A stretch of 64,000 nucleotides of DNA, taken from Lithobates sylvaticus. Taxonomy: Eukaryota; Chordata; Amphibia; Anura; Ranidae. Below are positions 22,005-33,048 of this stretch, one piece after another (within the stretch, counting starts at the first letter, position 1; each line of letters opens with the position of its first letter). Below the pieces are notes generated by a model. The model did no database searches. It saw nothing but the letters and a program-made list of their open reading frames with translations, and was not told the origin of the DNA. The translations under genes were made by a program, and so were the position numbers. The DNA lies in contig CM053030.1 of NCBI GenBank assembly GCA_028564925.1, forward strand, positions 377,302,945 through 377,366,944, read 5' to 3'.

Positions 22005-22405
22005 TAAAAGTAGCCCTTAATGTGTATGTATAGCTAAATATTTTTCACTTTTGGACAGAGTTAACACCCCTACCATTTTTTTTTTTTGCTATCTGTGTAC
22101 TAGTGTAGAAATGTCCCTTTACTTCCTATCCCAAAGATGCAACCGGAGGTTGGAATGGAATCTCCCAAACTAAGGGAGGGAGTTTTCTAAGGTATCCCCA
22201 CTGGAAGATTGTTTCTGCTAAACTCTAATTTTAAGTACAACTTTTTTACATTACACTTTTTTTCCCATAACAGTGGTCACCAGTTCAAATAGGTGGGTGA
22301 ATCTCCCTAATGGGAACCAGGAATCTATAATAAATTGACAGAAGGTCTAACCCTTCCCCAATCTGTGCAAAACTAAAAAGAAGTTTGCCTAGAGATATAC
22401 TTTAA
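22005..22405. repeat. Short interspersed repeat (ACTTTA-ended)
   Basis: Contains GGACAGAGTTAACACCCC, TTCCTATCCCAAAG, TGGTCACCAGTTCAAATAGG, CTCCCTAATGGGAACC and ends GAGATATACTTTAAC. Layout is like the other TTAAAG-bounded repeats here. Confidence 0.4.
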
Positions 22406-23400
22406 CTCTAAATTTGCTACTTGAACTTTATCCATAAACTAGCCATTGACAATTTCTCCCACTCCCACACTTAACCCTACACCCAATATGTAACCTTTAT
22501 TCTTAAACGAATGCCCCTAAACCAATGACGCTTGCCTAACCCTAAGCTAATAACTAAAACACAAAAATTACCTGGTAGAACAAATATCATTGATCCTTAT
22601 TTACTGGACTGTTGGTATTGCTATGGTATAACATATTTCCAAAAAATAGCATAGAATTTTTTGTATGTTTCTTAAGGCAGACAGAAGTATTGTTATGAGA
22701 GGGGTTTTTATGCTTCAATTTTCCCAGTTAGGATTTGAATATGCATGTTGAAGATATGCTATGGGGAGACAAATAATGTGGAAGAATAATCTGGTATTTA
22801 GTGGTACTTGCTTAACTCCCTGACTGTTTTGATTAATATAGGTATTGAAACCAAACTCTAATCAAATACAGCATTAATGTTGTGCAGCTCTCTACCCAGT
22901 TGAGGAATTTCCATTAGTTATGAATCTTTAATTTCTAAATAGTCTTAAAAACTGTGTATACCTTTAATCTGGAAACAATGTGTAAAACCCAAATGTTAGG
23001 TAAAGCTTATTTTACACAGTGGCAATGTGTCTTAAAAAGTACTAGAAGTTCATAAATTAAAGATTTTCTTCAGGAATGAGGGACTGAAGTTTCAATATAT
23101 ATTTTAACACATTAGATGACAAAAATTCTTTAGATTTAATTGACACTAGCCCTTGACCAGTAATGGGATGTTATAAAGGATGTGCTATGTATAGAAAAGA
23201 AAATAGATGGGTGTCTGGTGGGAACAATAGGATGAACTGTTTGTCCTGTCCTGTCCAGCTCATATGCAGTAATTCCATGCCTGCCAGGACTTCTATCCCA
23301 TGGCTGTTGCTACACTCACTAAAAGTGTTAGGTTCATTACTCTGGTATGAAAGTACTTTACAGTCCGCACTTAGGATCAGAACGATCATGATCTCCTAAG
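22406..23400. other. Unique AT-rich DNA
   Basis: Open frames on both strands at 23163-23399 are of similar length and have no domain; I reject them as genes. Confidence 0.5.
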
Positions 23401-23938
23401 CATCCATGGCTGGTTGATAATGCGCCCCCAGGGTCAGGTCCCTCACACCTTGGGCTCACAGAAAGTGAGTTGAAATACAATAGTCATTAAACCAAGAAGA
23501 TGATTTATGCTGGACCAGGGAGCAAGAGGTATGTTGCAGTGCTTGCGTATGGGGAGTGTGAGTTCCTGGCCAGATTTTTTTATTTTATTTTTTAATACAG
23601 AAGGGGGAGTCATTCTAAAAAAAAACACATTTTGACACTAGAGTTTGGTTTGAAATGTCCTTGTACCTATTTTACGTAAATTAAGTACCCAAATCTGTCT
23701 TGAGATTATCATACTGTTATCCCTCCTAGAGCAACATTGGAAGAACCAATGGAACTCAATCAAATACTCACAGGAGGAGAAAGGAGAGTTGAAGACTTTG
23801 TTGGTGTTTTTTCAACCAGCAGTGTCCAAGAGGAGAGGTGACATCACTAGTCTACTCAACTGGCTCAGCTGCTGTAGCCCTCCTGACTGTGATGTGTATG
23901 TGTATTTTGCTCATTGCCTGGAGTTTAGCTTTAAGTCA
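23400..23938. repeat. Probable interspersed repeat
   Basis: Ends TTGCCTGGAGTTTAGCTTTAAG, a tail typical of the short frog repeats, and contains AGGAGAGGTGACATCACTAG. The left boundary is uncertain. Confidence 0.35.
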
Positions 23939-25544
23939 AAGATTTTTTTGGTGATTTCTAGTAATATGATCAGAAGCATGATATCACCTGATAAATGTGT
24001 CCAAATACTAAAGAACTTCAGGAAAATTCATAAACAGTACCACTATTTTTTGGTCTAAAACTAGAAAATATTATGTTCTCCTTCCATACATTGAAGATCG
24101 TATTTAAAAAGTGTATAGAACAAATACAGTATATTCATTGAAGGCAGGTGCACAAGCCAATTAGCTGCTGACCATTGACCACAAGCTCTGTTGCTTGTAA
24201 GCTCATCTTTTTGGTAGCCATAGACATAAAAGTTGAATGCATGATGACAAGGGATATAAGATCAAAAGTTTGTTGAGATTTTCTGATATCCCTGATATCC
24301 CAATGCAGGGACTGGATTTCACAAATTTGGACTTGCCTTCAAGCATTATATAAATCAAATTCCTCCCCTATGTTATTATGTGCTCTGTCATTTAGGTTTA
24401 TTTTGTGCTTTGCAAAATTTATTTCTCTTGCAGTAAATTGCAAGAGAATTTATTGGCAAACAGTGCAGTAAATAGCACTGTATAAGTTGTAATTTAAAAA
24501 AAAATTGCTTGTGATTACGTTAACTCATCCAAAACATGTTTTTCATTCTTACCAAATAAAAGTCATAAATCAAAGTTGAAGGGAAAGAGCTCAACTAACA
24601 ATGGCAGTTTCCTGTAATTAAGTTTAGCACTGGACTTTTAATTTACCTAATTCTTAGGGATCAAAATTTAATTTCAGCAATATGGATCACTATAGTAGAT
24701 GTCATGTTTTTAGACACGCTTAGCTTTATAGACCAAATAATTCTGTTTTCAACTCAATTTAAATGACCCTGGACGTCTCCATACAAAACTGTATTACGAT
24801 AATGTTTTATTACTGACAAATGAAACATTGCAATATGTTATTTTAAATATTATTATTATTATTTATAAAATTCTGCCTTACTTCATCATTGTCTTCATAT
24901 AGAATTGTTTGTTTTGCCCATGGCAAACAGATTTCAGTGGTCAGGTTTGAAAATGGAAATGTGTAATCTAATTGTTCTGGAAATATAGGCAATTTTTCTT
25001 TAGGACACCTAGATAAACGAGTGTAGCTGTTTGTTTGTTAGATAACCCCAGGTGTAGGGTGAAACAGTGGCAGGGCTTCTTATTAGACGTGGGTGCAAAT
25101 GAGTAGCTACTGGGCCATTGCTGTTTAACAAGTAATTGCCAAGAATTATAGAGTATAAAATAGTAGAAGTCATCAAACTGTCTCAATGGATACATTTTGC
25201 TACCATTATAACTAAAGCAAAACTGTCATTATTTCCTTTTACTTTCATTTAAATGTCAAAAATGTCATTATGTCTGAATATCATACCTGTTTTGAATACA
25301 AAGAATGTAGATAATTATGTCTGAAACAATGACCACCTTTACTGGGAGCTTTTAATATCGTATTAGCAAATAAAATGAGTATGCAAATCCTACTTCTTGA
25401 GGATATCAGTGGCTCAATCTCTCGATGGGCATCCCCAGTATATCACATAGCTCTTACCACCTCAAGATTGACTTACAGTTTTATTTTGATGGGCACAGCA
25501 GCCTTGTAAATTCATGACCACACAAGCATAGGAGAATGCCCCAG
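23939..25544. other. Unique AT-rich DNA
   Basis: No gene recognised. A short inverted repeat TCTCTTGCAGTAAATTGCAAGAGA lies at about 24425-24448. Confidence 0.6.
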
Positions 25545-25795
25545 GTAAGGCCGGCCATAAACAGTTCAAATCTCAGCCGGTTCAGCAGGAATCGGCCAGT
25601 ATTCGAACCATTAATAGGCAGGCTGAATGTACCAAGTTGATTGCGATTATCACAAGTGGCTGCTAGCCATAATCATTGTCCTCTCCTGGCAGTGGTGGCT
25701 TCCCCCACCTGTTCTGTTCCCCGCCGGGAGAAGACAATTGCTTGGCAGGAGGGATTCCTGCATCAACACTGTCTGTCTTAATGGGGAATCGTGCA
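25545..25795. repeat. GGCCGGCCATAAACAGTTC repeat, truncated
   Basis: Begins AAGGCCGGCCATAAACAGTTCAAATC and contains the imperfect palindrome TCTCAGCCGGTTCAGCAGGA..CGGCCAGTATTCGAACC. The expected inverted right end is not found, so the copy is incomplete. Confidence 0.45.
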
Positions 25796-25974
25796 AATCT
25801 GCACTGCCTATTGCCTACCTAAGATTAGGTAGTGCCTCAAAAAGAAAATAAAAGCTCAGCTCGCCTCTGAGTAATCTTGGACATGTGAGCCTAGGAACTT
25901 TGAAGGCTTTCCCAAATAAATCTAAAATACTCTAAAACACACACTGTAAATATTCATGATGCTACTTTAAATAT

Positions 25975-26451
25975 TTAAAGTGGTTGTAAAGGCAGAAGTT
26001 TTGCATTAAGATAAAAAAGCCTTCTGTTCAGAAGCCCCCCTCACCTCCCTAATACTTTTCTGAGCTCCATCTAGATGCAGCGATGTTTTAGGAGTGTCTC
26101 AGCTGCTCAGGACTCCCCTCCTCATTGGCTGAGACAATAGTGTGGTTGGCTACCGTTGCTGTCAATCAAAGTCAGTTAGTCAATGAGGAGAGAAAGGGGG
26201 CTGGGCCGGGCCATGGCTCTGTGTCTCAATGGACACAGGGAGCTGTGGCGTGGCTCGGCTCGGGTACCCCCAAAGCAAGCTGCTTGCTGTGGGGGAACTC
26301 AACAGGAGGGAGGGTCCAGGAGCACCGGCGGGGGACCTGAGAAGAGGAGGGTCCAGGCTGCTCTGTGCAAATCCACTGCACAGAGCAGGTAAGTATAACA
26401 TGTTTGTTATTTTTAACTAAAAAAAAAAAACAGACTTTAGTATCACTTTAA
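25975..26451 (+). repeat. TTAAAGTGGTTGTAAAGGC repeat
   Basis: Starts TTAAAGTGGTTGTAAAGGCAGAAG and ends CTTTAGTATCACTTTAA, giving weak inverted TTAAAG ends. The GC-rich second half has GGCTGGGCCGGGCCATGGC and CAGAGCAGGTAAGTAT, the latter a strong splice-donor match. Overlapping frames in all phases of the GC-rich part are compositional. Confidence 0.65.
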
Positions 26452-27389
26452 TTCCATCCAATTCTGAGTTTTGCACAGCCCTGTCACATGGCACAGCCTT
26501 TTCTAGAAATCTGATTTATTTCTGGTGCAGTTAAGTAACTCTTAAAAATGTTGTCCTTCCCCAGCCATTGACTGGACAGTAAAAGGAGAATAAGCAGGCT
26601 GATGAGATCCTCTCTATCACGCTGCTCCACACTGCAGCACAATTGATTGATTCCTTGTTGTGATGCACCCTTTCCTAGTCTGAGCTCTTATGCAAAGTAA
26701 TATATCTGATACATGGCGACATTCACATACTTATACTGCTTATATAAATATAATACATTTTATGATGTATTAGTGAGTGCAAAGCCAGAATAATGTGTGT
26801 TCAGCTTTAAATAATTTATAAGGTTTTGCTGAAAATATACTTTCAGTTACTAAATATTAACACAAAATACCTGCGTAATTGTCAGGTGACAATGTCAATC
26901 TATTTTTAAAATTTAATTGGCACGTATCTTAGGCATGTTAATTACCATAAGAGTGATGATTTTTATAAATTCTTTGACTAAACTGGGAATGAAATGTTTA
27001 CACTTTTTACACAACTCTTTCAATTTGTCAAATTTGCCAAATCATTAAAAATTCAATTTAGTTTTAGCAAAAAAGTTCATACATCTGACATGTTGCTTAG
27101 CAGTCTGTAAATATACTATTAACAAACACACATAGAAATGTATAATATGGCTGAACTTCCTCTTCATGTATTTTGTGTCAACTCTCTGGCAGCAAATGAA
27201 ATTAAAATCATTTTCAATGTAGTAGTTTCTATTGACATCAAACGTGCATATATCAGTGAATATTTCACTGTACAATGAATATGATCATTTGGAATCCTAA
27301 AACACCCAGTTTGTTTATTAATAGTTTATGGAGCCCTTATAATATTTTTATACACATGCATGTACACCTTCACAATATACAGTATACAG

Positions 27390-27392
<3 letters not shown>
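26452..27392. other. Unique AT-rich DNA
   Basis: No gene or repeat end recognised. Confidence 0.6.

Positions 27393-27449
<57 letters not shown>
27393..27449. repeat. Microsatellite (TA)n
   Basis: About 28 uninterrupted TA units. Confidence 0.95.
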
Positions 27450-27451
<2 letters not shown>

Positions 27452-27562
27452 TCTCTAACTTTCTCATGCAGTATGTCTCCAACCATACATAAACCATGTC
27501 GGCAGTCACTGACAATTTACTTCTGCATGTTTGCAGTCTCAATAGCATTACATATACTAGAC

Positions 27563-27698
27563 CAGTGATGGCGAACCTTGGTACCCCAGATGTTTTGGAA
27601 CAACATTTCCCATGATGCTCAACTACACTGCAGAGTGCATGAGCATCATGGAAAATGTAGTTCCAAAACATCTGGGGTTCCAAGGTTCGCCATCACTG
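27563..27698. mobile_element. hAT-type MITE with perfect 8-bp TSD (TACTAGAC)
   Basis: Starts CAGTGATGGCGAACCTTGG and ends CAAGGTTCGCCATCACTG, nearly perfect inverted ends. Both sides carry TACTAGAC (27555-27562 and 27699-27706), the 8-bp duplication typical of hAT transposons. The two halves (CCCAGATGTTTTGGAAC and its complement) make the 136-bp element almost wholly palindromic. Confidence 0.92.
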
Positions 27699-27706
27699 TA
27701 CTAGAC

Positions 27707-28778
27707 ATTATGTGGGTCCCTTTGGTGCTGTTGTGGACCACGGTAGACTCTCACAATTTTTAAGTTCACAAATTTACAAGTTGGACAGTGCCAGATTATT
27801 ACCATTGGTGATTGAACATCACAACATTGGATTTTCAAAAAATGTCTGTCTGTTGGGATCATCTCATTTATACATTATATTTTCTTGATTTAACTGTTCT
27901 AATATGGCTAAGCATATTGTGAAAAATGTAGATAAGCTTATCTAAGAGAACTGTATTTCTGCTGATGCTGAGAGGGAAATAAAATGTATGACCCAACTAT
28001 TCAGGTTAAAACCACTTCTTTGCCACCTATTGGCAAAGTCTCGCTCTGTCTAATGGTAAAACCATTCTTGAGTTTACTTGAGCCTGTTGATGCTAGCTAG
28101 TTTTTAAAGCAATAGCAAGACTGCACCTTTACCGCTAACAGCTTAGTTAGTAAATTTAGTAAATATGCCTATTTATAGGAGTCTTTACTTGAGCCATTAC
28201 TGAATTCCATTACTTTTGGACCAGGTTCTTTTTAGCTGGTCTGCAAACTTTTATTGGGCAACTCTGTTGGTGCATAAGGCTATTTTAGAAAAGTTTCAGA
28301 TAAAAGTTTAAAATACTTTTTAAATCCCTAGGGTTTCCAGATTAAGTGAACCTGAGTGAACCTGAGCCTATGAGAATTCAGAGCAGTGCCTGCACTTGTT
28401 GATGTCAAGTTTAGGTCGATTATGTATCACAGAGTCATTTGGCAAATAGTTGCAGACCTACCCATAACCAATGCAAAACAACTTCAGGTTTTATTATTGT
28501 GTCTCTTGTCTCTACTCTCTTACAGCTATGCTGTCTCCACCAGTCTCTCTGGTGTTTACCATTTCTGAATGTCAGATGCCTGTGTCCCCCTAACACATGT
28601 TATGGTTCCATACTCCAATAACCATGTCATTACAGGGCTCAGCAGTGTTGTAGGAGGTGGAGGATGGAACTACAGTATACAATGAGGAATACAGATATTT
28701 AACAATCAAACACATCCATCTGGGTGTGACTGATGGAGGCTGCAGCATTGCAATGGAGCAGAGGTAAGAGGCAGAGAA
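27707..28778. other. Unique DNA
   Basis: No gene recognised; open frames at 28386-28621 overlap one another in different phases and have no domain. Confidence 0.55.
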
Positions 28779-28786
28779 CTCCAGAA

Positions 28787-29340
28787 CAGGGCCGGTGCTA
28801 CCACTAGGCAAACTAGGCGGCCGCCTAAAGCGCCCTGCTGCCTAGGGCGCCCGGCCACTGGTTTTCCTACTCTCTGCAGCAAGCAACTAACTCTCAGCAT
28901 CAGCAGGCAGCCGCCTCTCCGTTCACACATAGTGTCAGAGGCGCGGCAGTGGAGGACTGTGTCTGTGTCCCGACTCCCGCAGCAAGCAAACATTCGATGA
29001 AGGGCGCTGGTAGCCTGCATTTGATAGGTGCTGGTGAGGCTACATTTTATAGGCGCTGGTGAGGCTACCTTTGATGGGTGCTGGTGAGGCTGCATTTGAG
29101 GGGTGCTGGTGAGGCTGCATTTGAGGGGTGCTGGTGAGGCTACATTTGATGGGCGCTGGTGAGGCTGCATTTGATGGGTGCTGGTGAGGCTGCATTTGAT
29201 GGGCGCTAGTGAGGCTGCATTTGATGGGCGCTTTATTAAAAAGGTGGGATTTACATGGGCAGGGAAAAGGGACGGAGTCAGCCGGGGGGCGGCAAAATTA
29301 GGTTTCACCTAGGGTGTAAAAAATCCTTGCACCAGCCCTG
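28787..29340. mobile_element. hAT-type MITE with internal minisatellite, perfect 8-bp TSD (CTCCAGAA)
   Basis: Starts CAGGGCCGGTGCTACC and ends CCTTGCACCAGCCCTG; both flanks are CTCCAGAA (28779-28786 and 29341-29348). After the left end comes a GC-rich palindrome (GGCGGCCGCC). The middle is a 25-bp minisatellite. The 200-codon minus-strand open frame across it is produced by the repeat (unit length not a multiple of three) and is not a gene. Confidence 0.92.
29002..29230. repeat. Minisatellite, 25-bp unit GGYGCTGGTGAGGCTGCATTTGATG
   Basis: About nine tandem units with few substitutions (T/C at position 3, G/A in TGCATT, ATG/AGG at the end). Confined to the hAT-type MITE. Confidence 0.9.
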
Positions 29341-29348
29341 CTCCAGAA

Positions 29349-30339
29349 AGATGAGTATAGGAACTCTTCTCTTGCAGGGCACCTTGTTTTAGGATTTTTT
29401 TTTCTTACCCTGAAAGGGACACTGTTCCTCAAACCAGTAAATGATAGACTGAGTTAACTCTTATACTTTTCCAAAAATGTTCTTTTTATTTTGCCACTTT
29501 ATTGTACTGCCATTTTATTCCTTTATTTTTTTTTTATTATTGCAATACATTTTATAGTTTAACAAAAGTCGATATTTTATCAAACATAATTATACCCGAA
29601 TTTCTTTCTTTTTTTTTTTTTGCGCTTTAGCTCAGACCTATACATTTATATACTAGGGTGGTATTTTCCATAGCAAATTGAATTAATTATGGCATGCTGA
29701 GCGATGCTTTTGCACTTCTCCAAGAACCCTTTGATTAATTTCTATCCATGTACTTTACTCCCACATAAATAATCATACAATCAAGATGAAGCAGTGATTA
29801 CAAGGAATTAATGTTAAAATGAACACATCAGAGAACCTAGGGACATATTCTATTACAACCATGGTAAAATACCAAATAATTGTAATAATTTATCTTCAAG
29901 TACAGTACACAGTAAAGTTACTTTTTTACGTAACTTCCAGAACAATTTATAACACATGAAAATCTACAGCTGCACATGGAAAATAGTTATTTTAAGCCTT
30001 TGACATGGATTAAATGTTTTCAATTTGTGAGAAACATCATATAAAATATGAGGTAAAAAAATGTACAAAAATGTAACTAATGTGCATCACTATAACGTTT
30101 TAAAAAATAGACCTAAAAAAGCAACCTTACAAAAAATGGCACAAAACACAACTTTGATTCATGACAAATTAGTTATTATCTAAATATGATCAGTTAAAAT
30201 TGTGTTTACACCACAATGTGCATTACCACAATGCAATATGATGCGTTGTATACTGTATGTGTTTTGTAGTGAATTTACATTACAATAAACCGCACAGTGC
30301 ACATCAACAGTGCAATGAAGGTCACTTGCACCACAACAC
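29349..30339. other. Unique AT-rich DNA
   Basis: No gene or repeat recognised. Confidence 0.6.
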
Positions 30340-30378
30340 AGAAATACATACTGTATGTGGCAGGTCACATGGCAAGAA

Positions 30379-30929
30379 TCATTGACTGGTGTCGCCATGG
30401 GGAACTAAAGCAATGGATCCAAATAGAGCGACTCCTGGCGAGAACGGAGTTACTGTAGATGTGCTGCCATGGTCCCGGAAGAATCTACCCGATTATGCAT
30501 TAAACCATCCTACAGTAGGGGAGACATGGCGGATAGCCCAAAAATCATTTTGCGAACATTCGATCGCGCCCACCCCCTTGACACTTACTCCAGTAATTGG
30601 AAATCCTTATTTCAGCCCGGGACTTAGTGATCCCAGATTTCAAGAACTCAAAGGGAGTAACAGAAGTCAACTCCGCCACTTCACCAGGAATGGAAAGTGG
30701 ATGTCCAGGGAAAGCATCATGGAAGACCCTCTCTTAGCGAACCTCTCCTTTTGGCAGAAGCTCCAATTGGCCCACTTTATTAAATTACAGCCCCCTCGGG
30801 CGCCCTTTGAGAGACCCCTGACATCTTTTGAGCTTCTCTGCCTGGAACAAGAGCCAGTGCGCCATACAATTTCGTTAACATACCAACTCCTTGTCACACC
30901 TCCAAAGGGGTACAGACCTCTCTATATAA
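30379..30929 (+). pseudogene. LINE ORF2 C-terminal region, part 1
   Basis: The first stretch reads ARIIDWCRHGELKQW in one frame and stops; the match resumes in the neighbouring frame as NHPTVGETWRIAQKSFC, LTPVIGNPYFSPGL, NGKWMSRESIMED, SFWQKLQLAHFI, PLTSFELLC and HTISLTYQLL, ending GYRPLYI at the insertion point. This is the poorly conserved region after the reverse transcriptase in frog L1/Tx1 elements; the HPT(I/V)G..P(I)LGNP.F.PG order is diagnostic to me. One frameshift and one stop near 30450 already make it non-functional. Confidence 0.8.
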
Positions 30930-31632
30930 GAAAAGAAAAAGGCTGCGCTGGAATGATAAGCATAAGGGTCAATTCACCCCTGGCTTGGTGATGTGATAAA
31001 GATTCAGACCAAAGGCTGATATTAATTACTGTGAATCAAGTGTGGTAAACATCCACCAGATGCAATCTATAACCAATTGTTCTAGCTGAATTCAAACTAT
31101 ATACCCCGCAAGTGAATACCAAGTATAAAAACTTAAATAAATACAAATAACAAAAATTTCATAATCATGTGACAGTGAGTCCGGATTCAATCAGATGGCA
31201 TAGTGAACAACAGAGACCCAAAAGGACCAATATCACTTGTAGAAGAATTTCAACCATGCAAGAAGTCCACCATAGAAAGTTTAAAGTTCTGCTGTTAAAA
31301 GTTCACAGTGCTGTGACATATGACACCCACGAAATAAGTGGTTGGATAGCCAAAAGAGAAGTCCTCCACCAAATGATAAAGTAGCAGCTTACCAGCTGAT
31401 CTGATCTCTGTGTTAAAAGAGATCAGATAGGCCTGTGGCATAAACCCCTGCCCGGGTCTTTATCCAAGCTCTTCCGGATGGCACTCTCCAAATTCAAAGA
31501 CCTGTAAATCTCTCCTGGGGTCCCCTTACAGATTCCGGCAAGCGCCTCGCTGCTCAAACGGACGTGGCATCACATGCGGCCCACGGGAATCACAGCGGCA
31601 ATCCGACCGCTATGCATTTCACTGTATAGCTT
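30930..31632 (-). mobile_element. Nested insertion in the LINE with 12-bp TSD (CTCTCTATATAA)
   Basis: CTCTCTATATAA occurs at 30918-30929 and again at 31633-31644, and the LINE protein reads straight through when the intervening 703 bp are disregarded (..PLYI then TKWERDL). On the minus strand the insert ends AGCGCAGCCTTTTTCTTTTC, a T/C-rich terminus. No protein domain is visible. Length of target duplication and layout would fit a truncated Penelope-like or other retroposed element; the family is uncertain. The plus-strand frame at 31169-31384 has no domain. Confidence 0.75.
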
Positions 31633-31644
31633 CTCTCTATATAA

Positions 31645-32180
31645 CCAAGTGGGAACGTGATCTGGAAGTACAGATAACTGAGAGACAGGTGGAGAGAATA
31701 ATTCTCTTCATGTATAAAACATCAGTGTGTGCCAACCAACAGGAGGCAGGGTTCAAAGTATTATCATAGTGGTACTACACTCCAGTCTGGTTACACCGGA
31801 TGTTCCGGTTCAGACCTATGTTGGAGATGTGGGGAGGAAGCGGGCACTCTTCTACACATCTTGTGGTCTTGTAGGAGCCTGACCCCCTTCTGGACAGAGG
31901 TTAATCACATTACACAGAAGTTCACGGACCGGAAGCTGCCAAGGAATCCCAAGTTCTTTCTATTACACCATCATGAAATACAGAGCAAGGCCTACAGTAA
32001 ATCAATCCTACCCCTACTGGCCACAGCAGCAAAAAGTTGAATCCCCCTATTTTGGAAGCAGACGGAGCCCCCGGGAGTGATGGTCTGTTAAGGAGATTAG
32101 CTGAGATCAGCAAAATGGAGGACCTGGTGGCAATCGGTAGGGGACTCCGAGAAAAGTTCCGTAAGGTGGTTCTATTGGCT
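31645..32180 (+). pseudogene. LINE ORF2 C-terminal region, part 2, with CCHC-like knuckle
   Basis: After the insertion the frame continues TKWERDLEVQITERQVERI, then KTSVCANQQEAGFKVLS, stops, and the match moves to another frame as DLCWRCGEEAGTLLHILWSC, FWTEVNHI, KFFLLHHHEI, ILPLLATAAKS and IPLFWKQTEPP. CWRCGEEAGTLLHILWSC is the C-x2-C..H..C motif at the end of L1/Tx1 proteins. At least two frame interruptions are present, so this is a dead copy. Confidence 0.85.
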
Positions 32181-32666
32181 CAAATTCTTCTATTTGGGGG
32201 AATATGCAAGGCTGATGGCTTAATTACCAAGTGGTTAGAGAAACCCAGGATGATTGCTGAGATACAGATGAAGGAACTGGAGGAGGGGTCCCCTTCCCTT
32301 CCATTCTCCCCCTTCCTCCCACCCCCCTTTTTTTTCTTTTTCTTCTTTTCACTCGCTCTTCTTCTTTTTTACCCTTTCTCTCATTTTACTTAGTATTATC
32401 CTCTCCCTTTTACTTAAAAATAAATTTGGAAGTTTAATCTTCCACGGGACGCAGCGAGCTTCACACTCTCGAGGTCGATCAACTAGGTCTTGCACACATA
32501 GGTATTTACAAACAGTCTTACCTTGTTCTGATTCACTTAATTTTACAGTTTCATTATATTTACAGCATACACAAAATTAACGTGATCCTTGTACCAATAT
32601 ATATTTGCCTGTCCCATCTTGTTCCTTTGCAAATAAAGAATTTAAAAAAGAAATACATACTGTATG

Positions 32667-33048
32667 CCCCATATTTTCAATTGCACTGAAAACAATAATG
32701 CAGGACCCATTTATTTTGCCCAAAAAATTAATTGGTAAAGCTCAAATGAACATACAGCTTAGAAAAACGAAATACATCAAAACAAAAGGTGTTCAGTGTC
32801 TTACAGTTTGCTTTCTTTCTATAGCAGCCACATACTGGGTAGGAAGGCTGTTCTCTGCCAGAAACTTGCTCTCTGTGGGGAAGCAGTGGTCTCATTGGAG
32901 AGATCTAAAACAACTAAGTCAGACATATAGCTCTGCAATCAGTGAATTTCAAAGGGACCACTGTAAAGACATCACTGCTTCCTCAGAGGGCTCCCAATCT
33001 ACAGCATGTACCAGAACACAGACTTTTCTAAATAGCTATGGCTAATTT
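32667..33048. other. Unique DNA
   Basis: A 146-codon open frame (32605-33045) overlaps the LINE 3' end and has no domain; I do not accept it as a gene. Confidence 0.5.

Larger units (their letters stand above)
30358..32648 (+). mobile_element. 5'-truncated L1/Tx1-type LINE with 18-bp TSD, interrupted by a nested insertion
   Basis: The target duplication AGAAATACATACTGTATG flanks the element at 30340-30357 and 32649-32666. Only the last part of ORF2 and the 3' end are present, as expected from incomplete target-primed reverse transcription. The 3' UTR has a long pyrimidine tract (32290-32390) and ends GCAAATAAAGAATTTAAAAA with a short A-rich tail. Protein similarity lies beyond the reverse transcriptase core. 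The body is split at 30930-31632 by another insertion. Clade is inferred from the C-terminal sequence pattern of frog L1/Tx1 LINEs. Confidence 0.88.

Noticed and set aside
23163-23399. Overlapping sense and antisense open frames
   Set aside because: Both are open over the same stretch, both lack domains, and neither has splice sites that fit an exon.
26125-26420. Cluster of four overlapping frames in GC-rich DNA, possible CpG-island exon
   Set aside because: The stretch lies inside a TTAAAGTGGTTG repeat; multiple open phases reflect low stop-codon density in GC-rich sequence.
28706-29308. 200-codon minus-strand open frame with repeated SLTSTHQMQPHQ-like units
   Set aside because: It is the translation of a 25-bp minisatellite inside a hAT-type MITE. 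A unit not divisible by three cycles through all frames.
32605-33045. 146-codon plus-strand frame
   Set aside because: It starts in the LINE 3' end and runs through the target duplication into flanking DNA; no domain.
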